Positions 7,626 through 15,268 of a stretch of 64,000 nucleotides of DNA are shown here, piece after piece (position 1 is the first letter of the stretch; every line of letters begins with the position of its first letter). The notes below the pieces were generated by a model. The model was not told the origin of the DNA. It searched no databases and saw only the letters and a list, made by a program, of their open reading frames with translations. This DNA is from Advenella sp048381675 (lineage in GTDB: Bacteria > Pseudomonadota > Gammaproteobacteria > Burkholderiales > Burkholderiaceae_B): NCBI RefSeq assembly GCF_048381675.1, contig NZ_JBLWIS010000007.1:1-64000 (forward strand), in the 5' to 3' direction. The translations under genes and the position numbers were made by a program.

Positions 7626-8913
7626 ATTTCAAATGCCGATGGCTCCTTACCCTACCAGGGGATGGTGCCGGTCATTCATAATCTTATGAACCGTGGGCCC
7701 AGCCCTCAAATTGAGGTTGGAGATGCAAACCGCATTTGAAATGTGACTTTAACCGATAATGGTTTTATTAACCGTTGCCTACCGTCTCGGATATATTGCG
7801 GAGACGGTCGAGAACACCGATTCGGGGGTCTCGGGCAACCGCTCCAATTTTGGGGGCGTCTCCCGAAAAGTAGGGATACGGTATCTTGCCCTGATTTAAA
7901 ATCCCACCAAGCCCAGACCACCGATTCGGCGTTCTCGATTTGAAATCGCGAAGTCGGATTTGAAATCTGACCAAGATTAAATGCTCTAAGCCACGCATGC
8001 GACTGTTTATCAAAGGATCGCGTTTCAAACGCAACCCTTCCAAGCGCTAAGCCACGCGCGCGCCTGTTCACCGGTGGCTTGAGCCTAACTTAAGGTTAGA
8101 GTCGATCTAAGCCACTCGTGCGACTACTCACGGCTTTCACGTTTCAAGCGCGAAAGGGTACGATTTGAAATCACACCCTTTACCTGCAACGCAGTAAAAG
8201 GCCGGATTATTTTAACGGATGATAGTTTTATCATCCATCCCCACAAATTGTGAAGCCCCCCCGTTTTGGGGTTCCCGGGGCTCTCGAGGTTTACGCCAAT
8301 TTCGGCGAAAAATAACGGTCGGTAAAAATTTACCGGGGTAAGTGATCGATCCCCAAAACTGGGGAGCGAATACTTTTACCGAAAACCAAGTAAAACATCT
8401 ATCCGGACACCCGCTTTGGGTGTCCAGGGTGCGATTTTAAACCTGCCCCTTTTACGGCATTCCAGCAAAAGATGATCCAAAATTGGATCATGAAATAAAT
8501 CAAGGGGTTATTGAATTGCCACCAATGGTGGAAGTTAAGAATAATCAATCACTTAGCCCCCACCCGCATTTCAAATGCCAGTGGCCCCTTATCACGTGCG
8601 CGATTGCTTAGTGAAAGATGGCGCAGAATTGCGTCATCAATTAAATCAATAGATTATATAAACTCCTCAAATTGAGGGAATTGACGTCCACCAGCGGTGG
8701 GAGTGAAACGGGGTCGTGAAACGCTCCCCCCTTTGGCGTTTGAAACGCGGATGGGTTGCCAAAACCAAATAACCGTATTTACAGTGATTTCAAATCCCAC
8801 CTTTCAGTGGTAATTAAATACTCGCTTAATTCGGGGCGGAAACCCTTTTCAAAGTGATCCTGGCTCACTTTGGCATTTGGAGTGCGGAAGTCTGACTGGT
8901 GCGATTTGAAATC
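7626..8913. repeat. Field of short palindromes, many centred on TTTSAAA
   Basis: Perfect or near-perfect palindromes at 7704-7716 and 8665-8677 (same CCTCAAATTGAGG), 7733-7743 (CATTTGAAATG), 7893-7903, 7936-7948, 7957-7967, 8162-8172 and 8903-8913 (all GATTTNAAATC type), 8020-8032 and 8736-8748 (GCGTTTSAAACGC), 8566-8578, 8786-8796, 8218-8235, 8321-8334, 8405-8425 and 8474-8489. The outer bases differ while the core TTTSAAA is kept. No gene is seen here. Confidence 0.75.
7986..8128 (+). repeat. 22-bp repeat, three copies at 60-61 bp spacing
   Basis: Copies start at 7986, 8047 and 8107, each beginning CTAAGCCAC and then a GC-rich alternating stretch ending in CT. Each is followed within about 40 bp by a different palindrome or near-palindrome (GCGTTTCAAACGC, CTAACTTAAGGTTAG, CACGTTTCAAGCG). 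A weaker relative may lie near 8587-8608. Confidence 0.65.
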
Positions 8914-9736
8914 ACGGCAGTGGGGTATGCGCAATTTTGCGCTGACTGGTAGCTACGGGAAAATCCCACAGCAAACCAAATCGGGAAAATCTCGCTTTGC
9001 CAACGAACAGAGTTTTCAGGTGGTTGGGGCCGTTATCTACCGCCCCCATAAAACTATGGAAGCAGACCCCCAAAATGGGGGTGTGCCCTTTGCTCGCCAG
9101 TTCTGAATTGAGTTCTTGTGCTTGAGCAAGCAGCTCTTTCAGTTTTTCCTTTTCTTCATCAACCACCGGAGCGGTTTCTTTTGCTGGTAAATTTTCTGTC
9201 TTGGCGCAGGCGGACTGCACTTTTTCGTCTTCTTGAATGCGATCCGATCGCACTTCAATGCCTTTTAGTGCAGAATCACTTCTGTTCTTTTGTTGTTTTT
9301 TTGCTGTGATCGGGTCGCGCACGGCCGCAACAAACTTATCAGACACCCCGCATTGCCTTGCAATTTCTCGATTGCTCCAACCCGCCCATTCGCTATCTTC
9401 CAGCAACGTCATTACAGCTTTGCGCTTATCCGCGTTGGTGCGACGCAGGCCATGGGAAGCATTAGCCCCAACCGAATACAAAACCGCATCCCGCTGCGTG
9501 CCTTGGGTAACGATTGCCTTAATAATGTCTTTGCCTGCCTGTTTGTGCGCATGAAAGCGATGAAATCCATCCGCCAGCCACCACACTGCGCCATCAAAGA
9601 AAACATGAATAGGCGGAAATTCAGCGCCTTCCTGGACAGCATTTGCGTATTCAGTGATGACTTCGTTATTCATCTCAACGCGAGACTGTGTTTTGCCGTC
9701 AATTCTTACTTCAGAAATATTCAAAGTAGCAGTCAT
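8912..9736 (-). CDS. ParB/Srx-type N-terminal domain protein with an abnormal tail
   Basis: 274 residues. Residues 1-100 match the ParB N-terminal fold (PPIHVFFDGAVWWLADGFHRFHAHKQAG is the typical G-x-HR/FHR block); residues about 115-140 look like a helix-turn-helix (SNREIARQCGVSDKFVAAVRDP). Such proteins are common in phages and integrative elements, as DNA-binding proteins or nucleases. After a charged stretch (EEKEKLKELLAQAQELNSEL) the tail TPILGVCFHSF onward shows no family pattern: it is encoded by the palindrome field, including the palindrome ACCCCCAAAATGGGGGT at 9066-9082, and the stop codon lies in another palindrome. The true ancestral end was probably near residue 215. Confidence 0.72.
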   Translation of the reverse strand: MTATLNISEVRIDGKTQSRVEMNNEVITEYANAVQEGAEFPPIHVFFDGAVWWLADGFHRFHAHKQAGKDIIKAIVTQGTQRDAVLYSVGANASHGLRRTNADKRKAVMTLLEDSEWAGWSNREIARQCGVSDKFVAAVRDPITAKKQQKNRSDSALKGIEVRSDRIQEDEKVQSACAKTENLPAKETAPVVDEEKEKLKELLAQAQELNSELASKGHTPILGVCFHSFMGAVDNGPNHLKTLFVGKARFSRFGLLWDFPVATSQRKIAHTPLP

Positions 9737-10268
9737 TCGCCCACCCTGTTTACATTAAAAATCAAATGCTTAAATAGGAAATAGGCCTGTTCAGTCCCCT
9801 TCAAAAAACAGAAATGCCATAAAATCCAAAACGCCACACATAATAATAATAGTTATTTATAGGGGCGTTTTGGCTGTTGGCTGTAATTGTTCCGCGCGAT
9901 TCTACACTAAATAAAAAAATCATTAGCATGGGATTTTGCCTTTTTTGGGTGCTGTTTTTCGCCAACAATGCTCTTGAAGTAAAGAAAACCCCTGTTCATG
10001 CGGGTTTCAAGAATTATGACAAGCCTGTAATTTCTTCTTTGCCTTTTCAGTATTTGGGGTTTTTACCACGATTTGACCAGCTTTCTTTACGTTTTCCGGC
10101 CAATTTATCGCCCTGGTGGTGGCGTGCCGGTCTGGCTAAAGGGGCAGCCACCCAAACTGCATGGGTCCGCTGACCAATGGAATTGCATGCCCATGTCATT
10201 ATGGCCATGGAGGCGACATATCAAGGGCAGTATGACGGGCTTGCAGGCCTGCACATGATTACGGGCGG
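9737..10268. other. Region upstream of the parB-like gene, no gene
   Basis: Holds an inverted repeat CCAAAACGCC (9826-9835) / GGCGTTTTGG (9864-9873) with an AT-rich 28-bp spacer, close to the parB-like start, a possible operator or extruding element. A weak hairpin with arms AAACCC/GGGTTT lies near 9988-10009. A 98-codon plus-strand ORF (9877-10173) has no family resemblance and is not called. Confidence 0.5.
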
Positions 10269-10493
10269 TTAATCGCCATTATGTTTGCCGGGCTTTGGTG
10301 GCACAACATAAGTATCATGCAACCGCTTGACCTCTAGTGTCATGCCAAGAAACTTAGGCACCCATGCAGGAATAGCAGTATCGCCCCCCATCCACCGGCT
10401 GGGAGTGGATTTATTCAATCCAGCCATGCGGCAAAAGTCGTTTTGGCTCCAGCCAAGTGATTGCAATGCGGTTGTAAATTCTTCAGGTGTCAT
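10269..10493 (-). CDS. Small helix-turn-helix DNA-binding protein
   Basis: About 74 residues from the ATG at 10493 (a GTG at 10502 adds three). The stretch EFTTALQSLGWSQNDFCRMAGLNKSTPSRWM is a clear lambda-repressor/XRE-like helix-turn-helix, as found in small phage regulators. The upstream DNA has an 18-bp near-palindrome (10520-10537) and three TGTACGCA boxes, which are likely operators for this or another regulator. Role in the element (repressor or Cro-like) is inferred only. Confidence 0.7.
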   Translation of the reverse strand: MTPEEFTTALQSLGWSQNDFCRMAGLNKSTPSRWMGGDTAIPAWVPKFLGMTLEVKRLHDTYVVPPKPGKHNGD

Positions 10494-10519
10494 GAAGCTC
10501 ACTTTTGGTAAATAATGAA

Positions 10520-10537
10520 TCTCGCGCGCGCGTGAGA
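10520..10537. promoter_or_regulatory. Near-palindrome upstream of the HTH gene
   Basis: TCTCGCGCGCGCGTGAGA is an 18-bp inverted repeat with one mismatched pair, 26 bases before the ATG of the HTH gene. A repressor operator is likely. Confidence 0.5.
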
Positions 10538-10588
10538 ATGGTTTTAATCATAATTATTTAATTCTCGAATTGCAACCGTTTTGTTTAT

Positions 10589-10753
10589 TTTTGTACGCAA
10601 CTTTACATAACGCCCGTTATGCGAATGCGTACATGTTGATAACTTTTGTACGCAATAAGAGAAACATAGGGTTTATGCATGTTCCACGGGGTTTCCCGTT
10701 TTGCTTATTTTTTGAGCAATAATTATTTAGCGTTATATAAAAAGTTATCCACA
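10589..10753. promoter_or_regulatory. Origin-like or operator region: TGTACGCA boxes and a DnaA box
   Basis: TTTTGTACGCAA occurs at 10589-10600 and 10644-10655, and an inverted TGCGTACA at 10626-10633. About 90 bases further is TTATCCACA (10745-10753), a perfect DnaA box consensus, next to AT-rich DNA (ATAATTATTTAGCGTTATATAAAAAG). Together this could be an origin or a cluster of operators. The surrounding 10494-10993 holds no gene. Confidence 0.45.
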
Positions 10754-10993
10754 GGGCGGTACTTGTTCCACGCCTTGCTGTTTATCTTGTTGTAATCTTG
10801 ATGTCCTGGGCGTGTATGAGGCAATAGGCGGGTGTTAACGTTTGCCCGTTTGGCATTCGTTACCTATGGCCTCCACAAAATTACAGGGGACGGCGGGGAC
10901 AGACGACCACCCCAAAATTGGGACATTTGATAGAGCCAGGCTGCTGGTTGGATCATATGTTGATGCATCCCGTGCAAGACTATTATTCCTTCC

Positions 10994-11422
10994 TCAGACA
11001 GCGCTGCGAATTGCCTGAAATAAGGCAGTCATAGAAGTGCTGACCAGCGACTGAATGGCAGCTTTCTTGCCTTCTCCAATGGCCTGCTTGAGGCCATCAA
11101 GGAGGGTGCTATTTGACGACAATGGATTGGGCACTTTTTTCATGATTTCCATAGCTTTCAGGGTCAATGTCACATCATGAAATTCATAGACGTGCGCCCC
11201 AATGCCTTTGGTCCGTATAAACCCTTCTTCCGCCATCCAATGTACGGTATTCTCGAAAAGTGACCATTCACCCGGGGCTGACAGTCCATCAAACATCAGA
11301 TCAGTATCAAAAGAAATTTCTGTGATTGATGCCGCATGAAGAATAATCGGGTTGGCCCAGTTTTCATACAGCGCTACTAAAATGCGGGCTATATACAGCT
11401 CGCTCAATTCAGGGCTACTCAT
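10994..11422 (-). CDS. Unrecognised protein, 142 aa
   Basis: Not recognised. A GAGGA ribosome site precedes the ATG. The first 100 residues alternate helices and short strands (SELYIARILVALYENW; VHWMAEEGFIRTKGIGAHVYEFHDVTLTLKAMEIM), a layout that suggests a winged-helix fold; the C-terminal GLKQAIGEGKKAAIQSLVSTSMTALFQAI looks like one long amphipathic helix. No signal peptide. It lies between the HTH gene and a secreted protein gene, all on the minus strand. Confidence 0.65.
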   Translation of the reverse strand: MSSPELSELYIARILVALYENWANPIILHAASITEISFDTDLMFDGLSAPGEWSLFENTVHWMAEEGFIRTKGIGAHVYEFHDVTLTLKAMEIMKKVPNPLSSNSTLLDGLKQAIGEGKKAAIQSLVSTSMTALFQAIRSAV

Positions 11423-11483
11423 TTTAGGTCCTCAGTCTGGTTTCTTAATCCAACTCACAGCTTTCCACGGGTTTCTATAAATA

Positions 11484-12311
11484 TCATTTTGCCCTGATAT
11501 CTATATCTGAGGCATACATCTCAACAACGTAATATGATTGCTCAGCGCAATTTACCATACCACCAAGACCTTGAACGGTCATTCTGGCATTGCTAAATAG
11601 TCTTGCGGCATGCATGCGGTCTATGCCTGGATATTGTTCGGCCATTTCATTGAAGGGGGTTGGTCTTAATGATTTTGCATCAATACAAGTTCGGCGCCAA
11701 AGTTCTTTTGCATCAGACTTTGCTTGCTCTTGACTGTAATGCTTTATTGTTTTTGGCTTGCTTTCAATTTCACGATAATACTCATCGAAATTTTTTGCTT
11801 TGCTTCGGGCTTGTGCATATTCGATGGATTTAATGGCATCGGCTTTTAACTTTTCATTGCCTATATTTTGACAATCGCCAAAGGTAATAAAAGCAGAAGC
11901 TCGCTTAGCCCAACGAACTGTACAGTCTTTACTGTACTTGTAGAGATATCCTTCCATATACGACCAATATTTTTCAGGCAATCTATTGGCCGGCCCACCC
12001 GCTTGCTCTATCAGATAATAATCAGAAAAGTTTTCTACATCCATAATTGACTTGATTCTCGCCATCTCTTTTTGTAGGTCACTCATTACCTGGCTCTCGG
12101 TAATCCCCTTACATTCGCCAAGCCCTTGCAAATGTAGAGTATTCCAGCGAGAAGCCCACCACATCACATCGCAATCATGGGGGTATGATTTTTTATACCC
12201 TAGAATAAAATCTTTATCTGGATGATTGGTTATGTCGATATCAATTTCAGCAAAAGCCGGGACACAAAACGCCCCCAAACATATTGAAGCCAATAACTTT
12301 CTAATTCTCAT
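11484..12311 (-). CDS. Secreted protein with two copies of an unrecognised two-cysteine domain
   Basis: 275 residues from the ATG at 12311, preceded by GGAGGG. Signal peptide 1-21 (ends PAFA). Two tandem copies follow: about 29-103 and 112-182. Each has xxxGYxxxY (FILGYKKSY, YMEGYLYKY), a cysteine soon after (Cys47, Cys130), a second cysteine 17-20 residues on (Cys67, Cys147) followed by a helix, and a closing aromatic cluster (FSDYY, FDEYY). A third, weaker part has Cys209 and Cys255. The paired cysteines suggest disulfides and a periplasmic location. The gene is divergent from a plus-strand relative at 12425. Function unknown. Confidence 0.75.
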   Translation of the reverse strand: MRIRKLLASICLGAFCVPAFAEIDIDITNHPDKDFILGYKKSYPHDCDVMWWASRWNTLHLQGLGECKGITESQVMSDLQKEMARIKSIMDVENFSDYYLIEQAGGPANRLPEKYWSYMEGYLYKYSKDCTVRWAKRASAFITFGDCQNIGNEKLKADAIKSIEYAQARSKAKNFDEYYREIESKPKTIKHYSQEQAKSDAKELWRRTCIDAKSLRPTPFNEMAEQYPGIDRMHAARLFSNARMTVQGLGGMVNCAEQSYYVVEMYASDIDIRAK

Positions 12312-12424
12312 GCCCCCTCCTACTGTAATTAACATTCCAATTTGTATCATTATGCAATAATTAAACAATATGCAGCCGCTTTTTACACACTTGGTTAACT
12401 TACATCCATTCAAGGAAATGACTA

Positions 12425-13057
12425 ATGAAAACTAAATTGCTTTTTGCCGCTGTATTGACGGCCTCATGCCCCATTGCCGTTGCGCAAAGTATTGACGTCA
12501 CAAACCATCCAGACAGGGCGTTCTTTAATGGCTACGAACGTCTATACAAACGGTTTGATGACGGATCTGTATGCGTGGCGTCTCACGCTCAATTTCGTTC
12601 CGGCCATGAGCAAATAGGCCTTAATGATATTTGCAAAGGTCTTGGTATTACAGAAGAAAAAATTAAAAGTGATCTCATGAAGGCCATGAAATACGTTAAG
12701 GAACACAGTAGCGCAGATAGCTTTTCCGAGTTCTTTCAAATGTCCAGAGTTGGGAATTACTATTTCACCGATGAGCCGCAGGACTTTTGCATATTCAGAA
12801 ATTCAGTTACCTATATATTCACAAACGTAAAATCACCAAATAACAAGGACTGGCGGATCATATCAACAAGCCATAACAGACCTGGGCATGGCAATGATTT
12901 TTACGGGTTATGGAAAATTGACCAAAACGGCAATGTTATTGCAAAAATAGGGCTGAATAAAATCCAGCCCGAAACACTCAAAATAGATATGAGCAAAGTA
13001 TCAGATTGCAGAACGGCTAAGCCATATGTCCCTGGCCTTCTTTCGCCTTCAAATTAA
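12425..13057 (+). CDS. Secreted protein, one copy of the same two-cysteine domain
   Basis: 210 residues with a signal peptide (1-20, ends AVA). After it, SIDVTNHPDRAFFNGYERLY closely matches IDITNHPDKDFILGYKKSY of the neighbouring minus-strand protein, and Cys50/Cys70 and the FSEFF cluster match its domain. The C-terminal half (from about residue 115, FCIFRNSVTYIF onward) is not shared and looks beta-rich. The gene is the only plus-strand gene inside the element. It overlaps the 3' end of the hub/transglycosylase gene by 41 bases on the opposite strand. Function unknown. Confidence 0.75.
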   Translation: MKTKLLFAAVLTASCPIAVAQSIDVTNHPDRAFFNGYERLYKRFDDGSVCVASHAQFRSGHEQIGLNDICKGLGITEEKIKSDLMKAMKYVKEHSSADSFSEFFQMSRVGNYYFTDEPQDFCIFRNSVTYIFTNVKSPNNKDWRIISTSHNRPGHGNDFYGLWKIDQNGNVIAKIGLNKIQPETLKIDMSKVSDCRTAKPYVPGLLSPSN

Positions 13058-14429
13058 CCCTCTCTACCGCCTCGCCACGTGTTATCTTGCCATCATCGTT
13101 TTTATCCAAGCTGCTGTTTTGATTGTACGCAGTCGGCCATGTATCCCTGTCTATAAGCACAGTGCTATCAGGCTTTCCAATTCCCTTGGCCGGCATAAAT
13201 ACAGCCATGTACATATCGCCAAGATTCTTGATTCTTGATTTGTATTGATCAAAGTATTTTTCAACATAATCCAATTGCTGTAGCCGCGTCATACTTGCCA
13301 GTGCCGCCGTACTGGTACCTAGCCCTTTCGCGGTATTAGGCATGAATTGAATCAGTCCAGTGGCGCCTGATCCCTTTGCGTTTGGGACTGATGGGCTAAA
13401 TGAACCCCCTGTCTCAAATGCCATCACCGCCATATACCAATTCGGATCAAGTCCCTGCCTTTGGGCTATCTCGCGTACTTTTGCGCGGAATTCAGGCTCA
13501 ACTACCTTACCCCATATCAGGCTGCCGCCCGTGTTTATAGGCAATAACACCTGCGATCCCGCCCTAAAGCCAAGTATCCTCATATCCCATGCGTTGCCAT
13601 GCGAATCACCAAAATAACTCATTTTGAATACGTTATATTCACCATTAGCAGATGCATCTCCATCCATTTCGGCAATGTGAAGGTTTCCGGTTTGATAGCT
13701 TGTGAACTCGGATTTAACATTAATTCGGCTTGATGCCCTGATAAGCGGATTTATCTTTGTCGTTACCTCCACCCCAATCCCATCTTCAATGCCGATTAAC
13801 TCAGGCATGCCAACCATGCCATTAGATTGATTGATGTCAAACATCGTCGTGCTGCGCTCTTTGTTAATTCGCGTAATAACGAGCGAACCATTCTCCACTG
13901 TCCAATGGAAACCAAACATTTTTTTCAGGCTCTCCAGTGTGGCCTGTGGGTCTGTGCTCGCGGTCCATCCAGCGGGGAATACATCTTTTTCATCAAACTG
14001 GGATGGGTCCATATCAAGATATAAAGGCCATGATCTTGCTACATCTCTCAATACATCAGTGACGTGAGCTCCTTGGCCGTAAGCGCCGTACATACTCCCA
14101 CGTGTAAGGTGCGTGCTAGAGCGACAAAAAAGACTGGTAATAACATCAGGTCCACGTCGCCCCCTCATAATGTTTACAATTGATCCATTAAAAAGCACGC
14201 TGAAGTTATCGGAGTATCCCGCACTGAAAGAAATGTCAGACCGCTGGTTAATGACGGTGCTTTTGGATAGGTTGTAAAGATGAAACTCGGCAATCATCGA
14301 GCTGCCACCTGGCCTAACCTGGATATCAAACACACACCGAAACTGGTGCCCGTCCCGGGCATCAATAAACGGCTCGCCATTGATCATCATTGACCATTTT
14401 CGCAAATACTGTTTTATGTTATTAGTCAT
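13017..14429 (-). CDS. Phage baseplate-hub-like protein fused to a lytic transglycosylase
   Basis: 470 residues. Residues about 10-305 look like a phage hub/late-control-D type protein (beta-rich, FDIQVRPGGSSMIAEFHLYNLSKS; domain with QATLESLKKMFGFHWTVENGSLVITR). Residues about 311-420 are a lytic transglycosylase: catalytic Glu339 in MAVMAFETGGSFSPS and the GATGLIQFMPNTAKGLG motif. An EF-hand-like calcium loop follows at 442-453 (D-x-N-x-D-G-K-x-T-x-x-E). Such hubs sit at the tail tip and cut peptidoglycan on injection. No other tail gene is present. It lies 128 bases after the SSB-like gene and may end the operon. Confidence 0.8.
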   Translation of the reverse strand: MTNNIKQYLRKWSMMINGEPFIDARDGHQFRCVFDIQVRPGGSSMIAEFHLYNLSKSTVINQRSDISFSAGYSDNFSVLFNGSIVNIMRGRRGPDVITSLFCRSSTHLTRGSMYGAYGQGAHVTDVLRDVARSWPLYLDMDPSQFDEKDVFPAGWTASTDPQATLESLKKMFGFHWTVENGSLVITRINKERSTTMFDINQSNGMVGMPELIGIEDGIGVEVTTKINPLIRASSRINVKSEFTSYQTGNLHIAEMDGDASANGEYNVFKMSYFGDSHGNAWDMRILGFRAGSQVLLPINTGGSLIWGKVVEPEFRAKVREIAQRQGLDPNWYMAVMAFETGGSFSPSVPNAKGSGATGLIQFMPNTAKGLGTSTAALASMTRLQQLDYVEKYFDQYKSRIKNLGDMYMAVFMPAKGIGKPDSTVLIDRDTWPTAYNQNSSLDKNDDGKITRGEAVERVNLKAKEGQGHMA

Positions 14430-14557
14430 ATTAAATTGTTATCCTTTTCAAAAGTGCGGGTGAAAGCGCTGCGTGATGCGTACGGTAAGAATTAATGGGC
14501 TGATCTAGAAAGGCAAGGGTATGTTCTTTTGCGCGGCCCCTGCCCCCTATGCTGCTT

Positions 14558-14890
14558 TTAGGTAGCCCCCTCGATTGCCTGCCGCTTGCGTTTCACATGG
14601 TAGGCAGTCAGTACGCCATGTACAACCATATCCAAAGAAGGTTTGTGCACCCCGTCCTTACCCTGGTATACCTTGGGGGTTAATGTACCGGCCAATGCCA
14701 CGCTGTCGCCCTCGGCCAGCGCCAGCAATGCGGCCTGAGCCTTAAGATCAAAGGCAATAACGCCACATAAAAGCATTTCGCCATTGCCTGCTGATATCTT
14801 CAGCTTGGCGGTGGTGTAAGTGCTCCCTACCTTGCTTGTGCCCTGCCTGGGGGCGCCATACACCTTGCCTGCTATCAATGCATCAATCAT
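14558..14890 (-). CDS. Single-stranded-DNA-binding-like (OB-fold) protein
   Basis: 110 residues from the ATG at 14890, which overlaps the stop of the upstream gene by 8 bases. MIDALIAGKVYGAPRQGTSK, the TTAKLKISAG strand, FDLKAQAALLALAEGDSVALAGTLTPKVY and the strand DMVVHGVLTAYHVKRK follow the order of an SSB OB-fold, including the typical G-D-x-V/ALxGTL turn. A role in replication of the element fits its place after the helicase- and primase-like genes. An earlier start at 14953 is less likely because it would overlap its neighbour by 71 bases. Confidence 0.75.
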   Translation of the reverse strand: MIDALIAGKVYGAPRQGTSKVGSTYTTAKLKISAGNGEMLLCGVIAFDLKAQAALLALAEGDSVALAGTLTPKVYQGKDGVHKPSLDMVVHGVLTAYHVKRKRQAIEGAT

Positions 14891-15266
14891 TACGCCCCCA
14901 TTCCAATTGAAAGCCGTTGCAGCGTACCAATGAAAATATGGTAGTTTCACCAATCAAGGTAACGTTCAGACCACACTTGCCTGCGTAGTAGTGCCGGCAC
15001 TCAGCGCAGCTTATCCTGTCATCTATAAAATCATCATCCCGCTTGGCCAACCTATCCACTAGTACCTTAGCCTCACGACTTGAAAGGCCTTTCTCCTGGA
15101 ATTGACGCATGCGGCCATCATGTTTTTCCCGGCGCCTTATCCCGGCTTTTTCGACCGAACCTACCGTAAATTCGACCTTATGATTCCTTAGTAAATTGTG
15201 GTCCTCCAGAGTTTTAGCTGTTTCTTGCCCATTCAGTGCATTTTCAAACAATGCCATTAAGCCCAT
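14883..15266 (-). CDS. Small cysteine-containing protein, probable zinc finger
   Basis: 127 residues, function not recognised. The C-terminal part has CAECRHYYAGKCGLN, then a further cysteine in VRCNGFQ: four cysteines in the pattern CxxCx7Cx17C, a likely zinc site. The middle is basic and helical (RRREKHDGRMRQFQEKGLSSREAKVLVDRLAKRDDD). It lies between the DUF3987 and SSB-like genes, two bases after the former. Short zinc-binding proteins in this place are common in phage replication modules. Confidence 0.65.
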   Translation of the reverse strand: MGLMALFENALNGQETAKTLEDHNLLRNHKVEFTVGSVEKAGIRRREKHDGRMRQFQEKGLSSREAKVLVDRLAKRDDDFIDDRISCAECRHYYAGKCGLNVTLIGETTIFSLVRCNGFQLEWGRND

Positions 15267-15268
15267 GA

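Larger units (their letters stand above)
6264..8911. other. 2.6-kb non-coding, repeat-dense left arm of the element
   Basis: No ORF here has family resemblance, a credible ribosome site or good codon pattern (67-, 80- and 121-codon ORFs are chance). The stretch instead holds, from left to right: two 28-bp GCTA repeats (6577-6668), a run of 10-bp-phased direct repeat pairs (6801-7360), a third GCTA repeat (7395-7422), and a dense field of short palindromes (about 7620-8930) with a 22-bp repeat at 60-61-bp steps. See the separate entries. A replication origin with protein-binding iterons is the simplest reading. Confidence 0.6.

Noticed and set aside
7706..8071. 121-codon minus-strand ORF in the palindrome field
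   Set aside because: Its sequence follows the palindromes (Arg/Asp/Phe words repeat with them); no start signal.
7986..8128. Possible CRISPR array (22-bp repeats, 60-61 bp period)
   Set aside because: Only three imperfect copies, the spacers contain palindromes and no cas gene is present anywhere in the window.
9877..10173. 98-codon plus-strand ORF
   Set aside because: No ribosome site, no recognisable fold; overlaps a hairpin.
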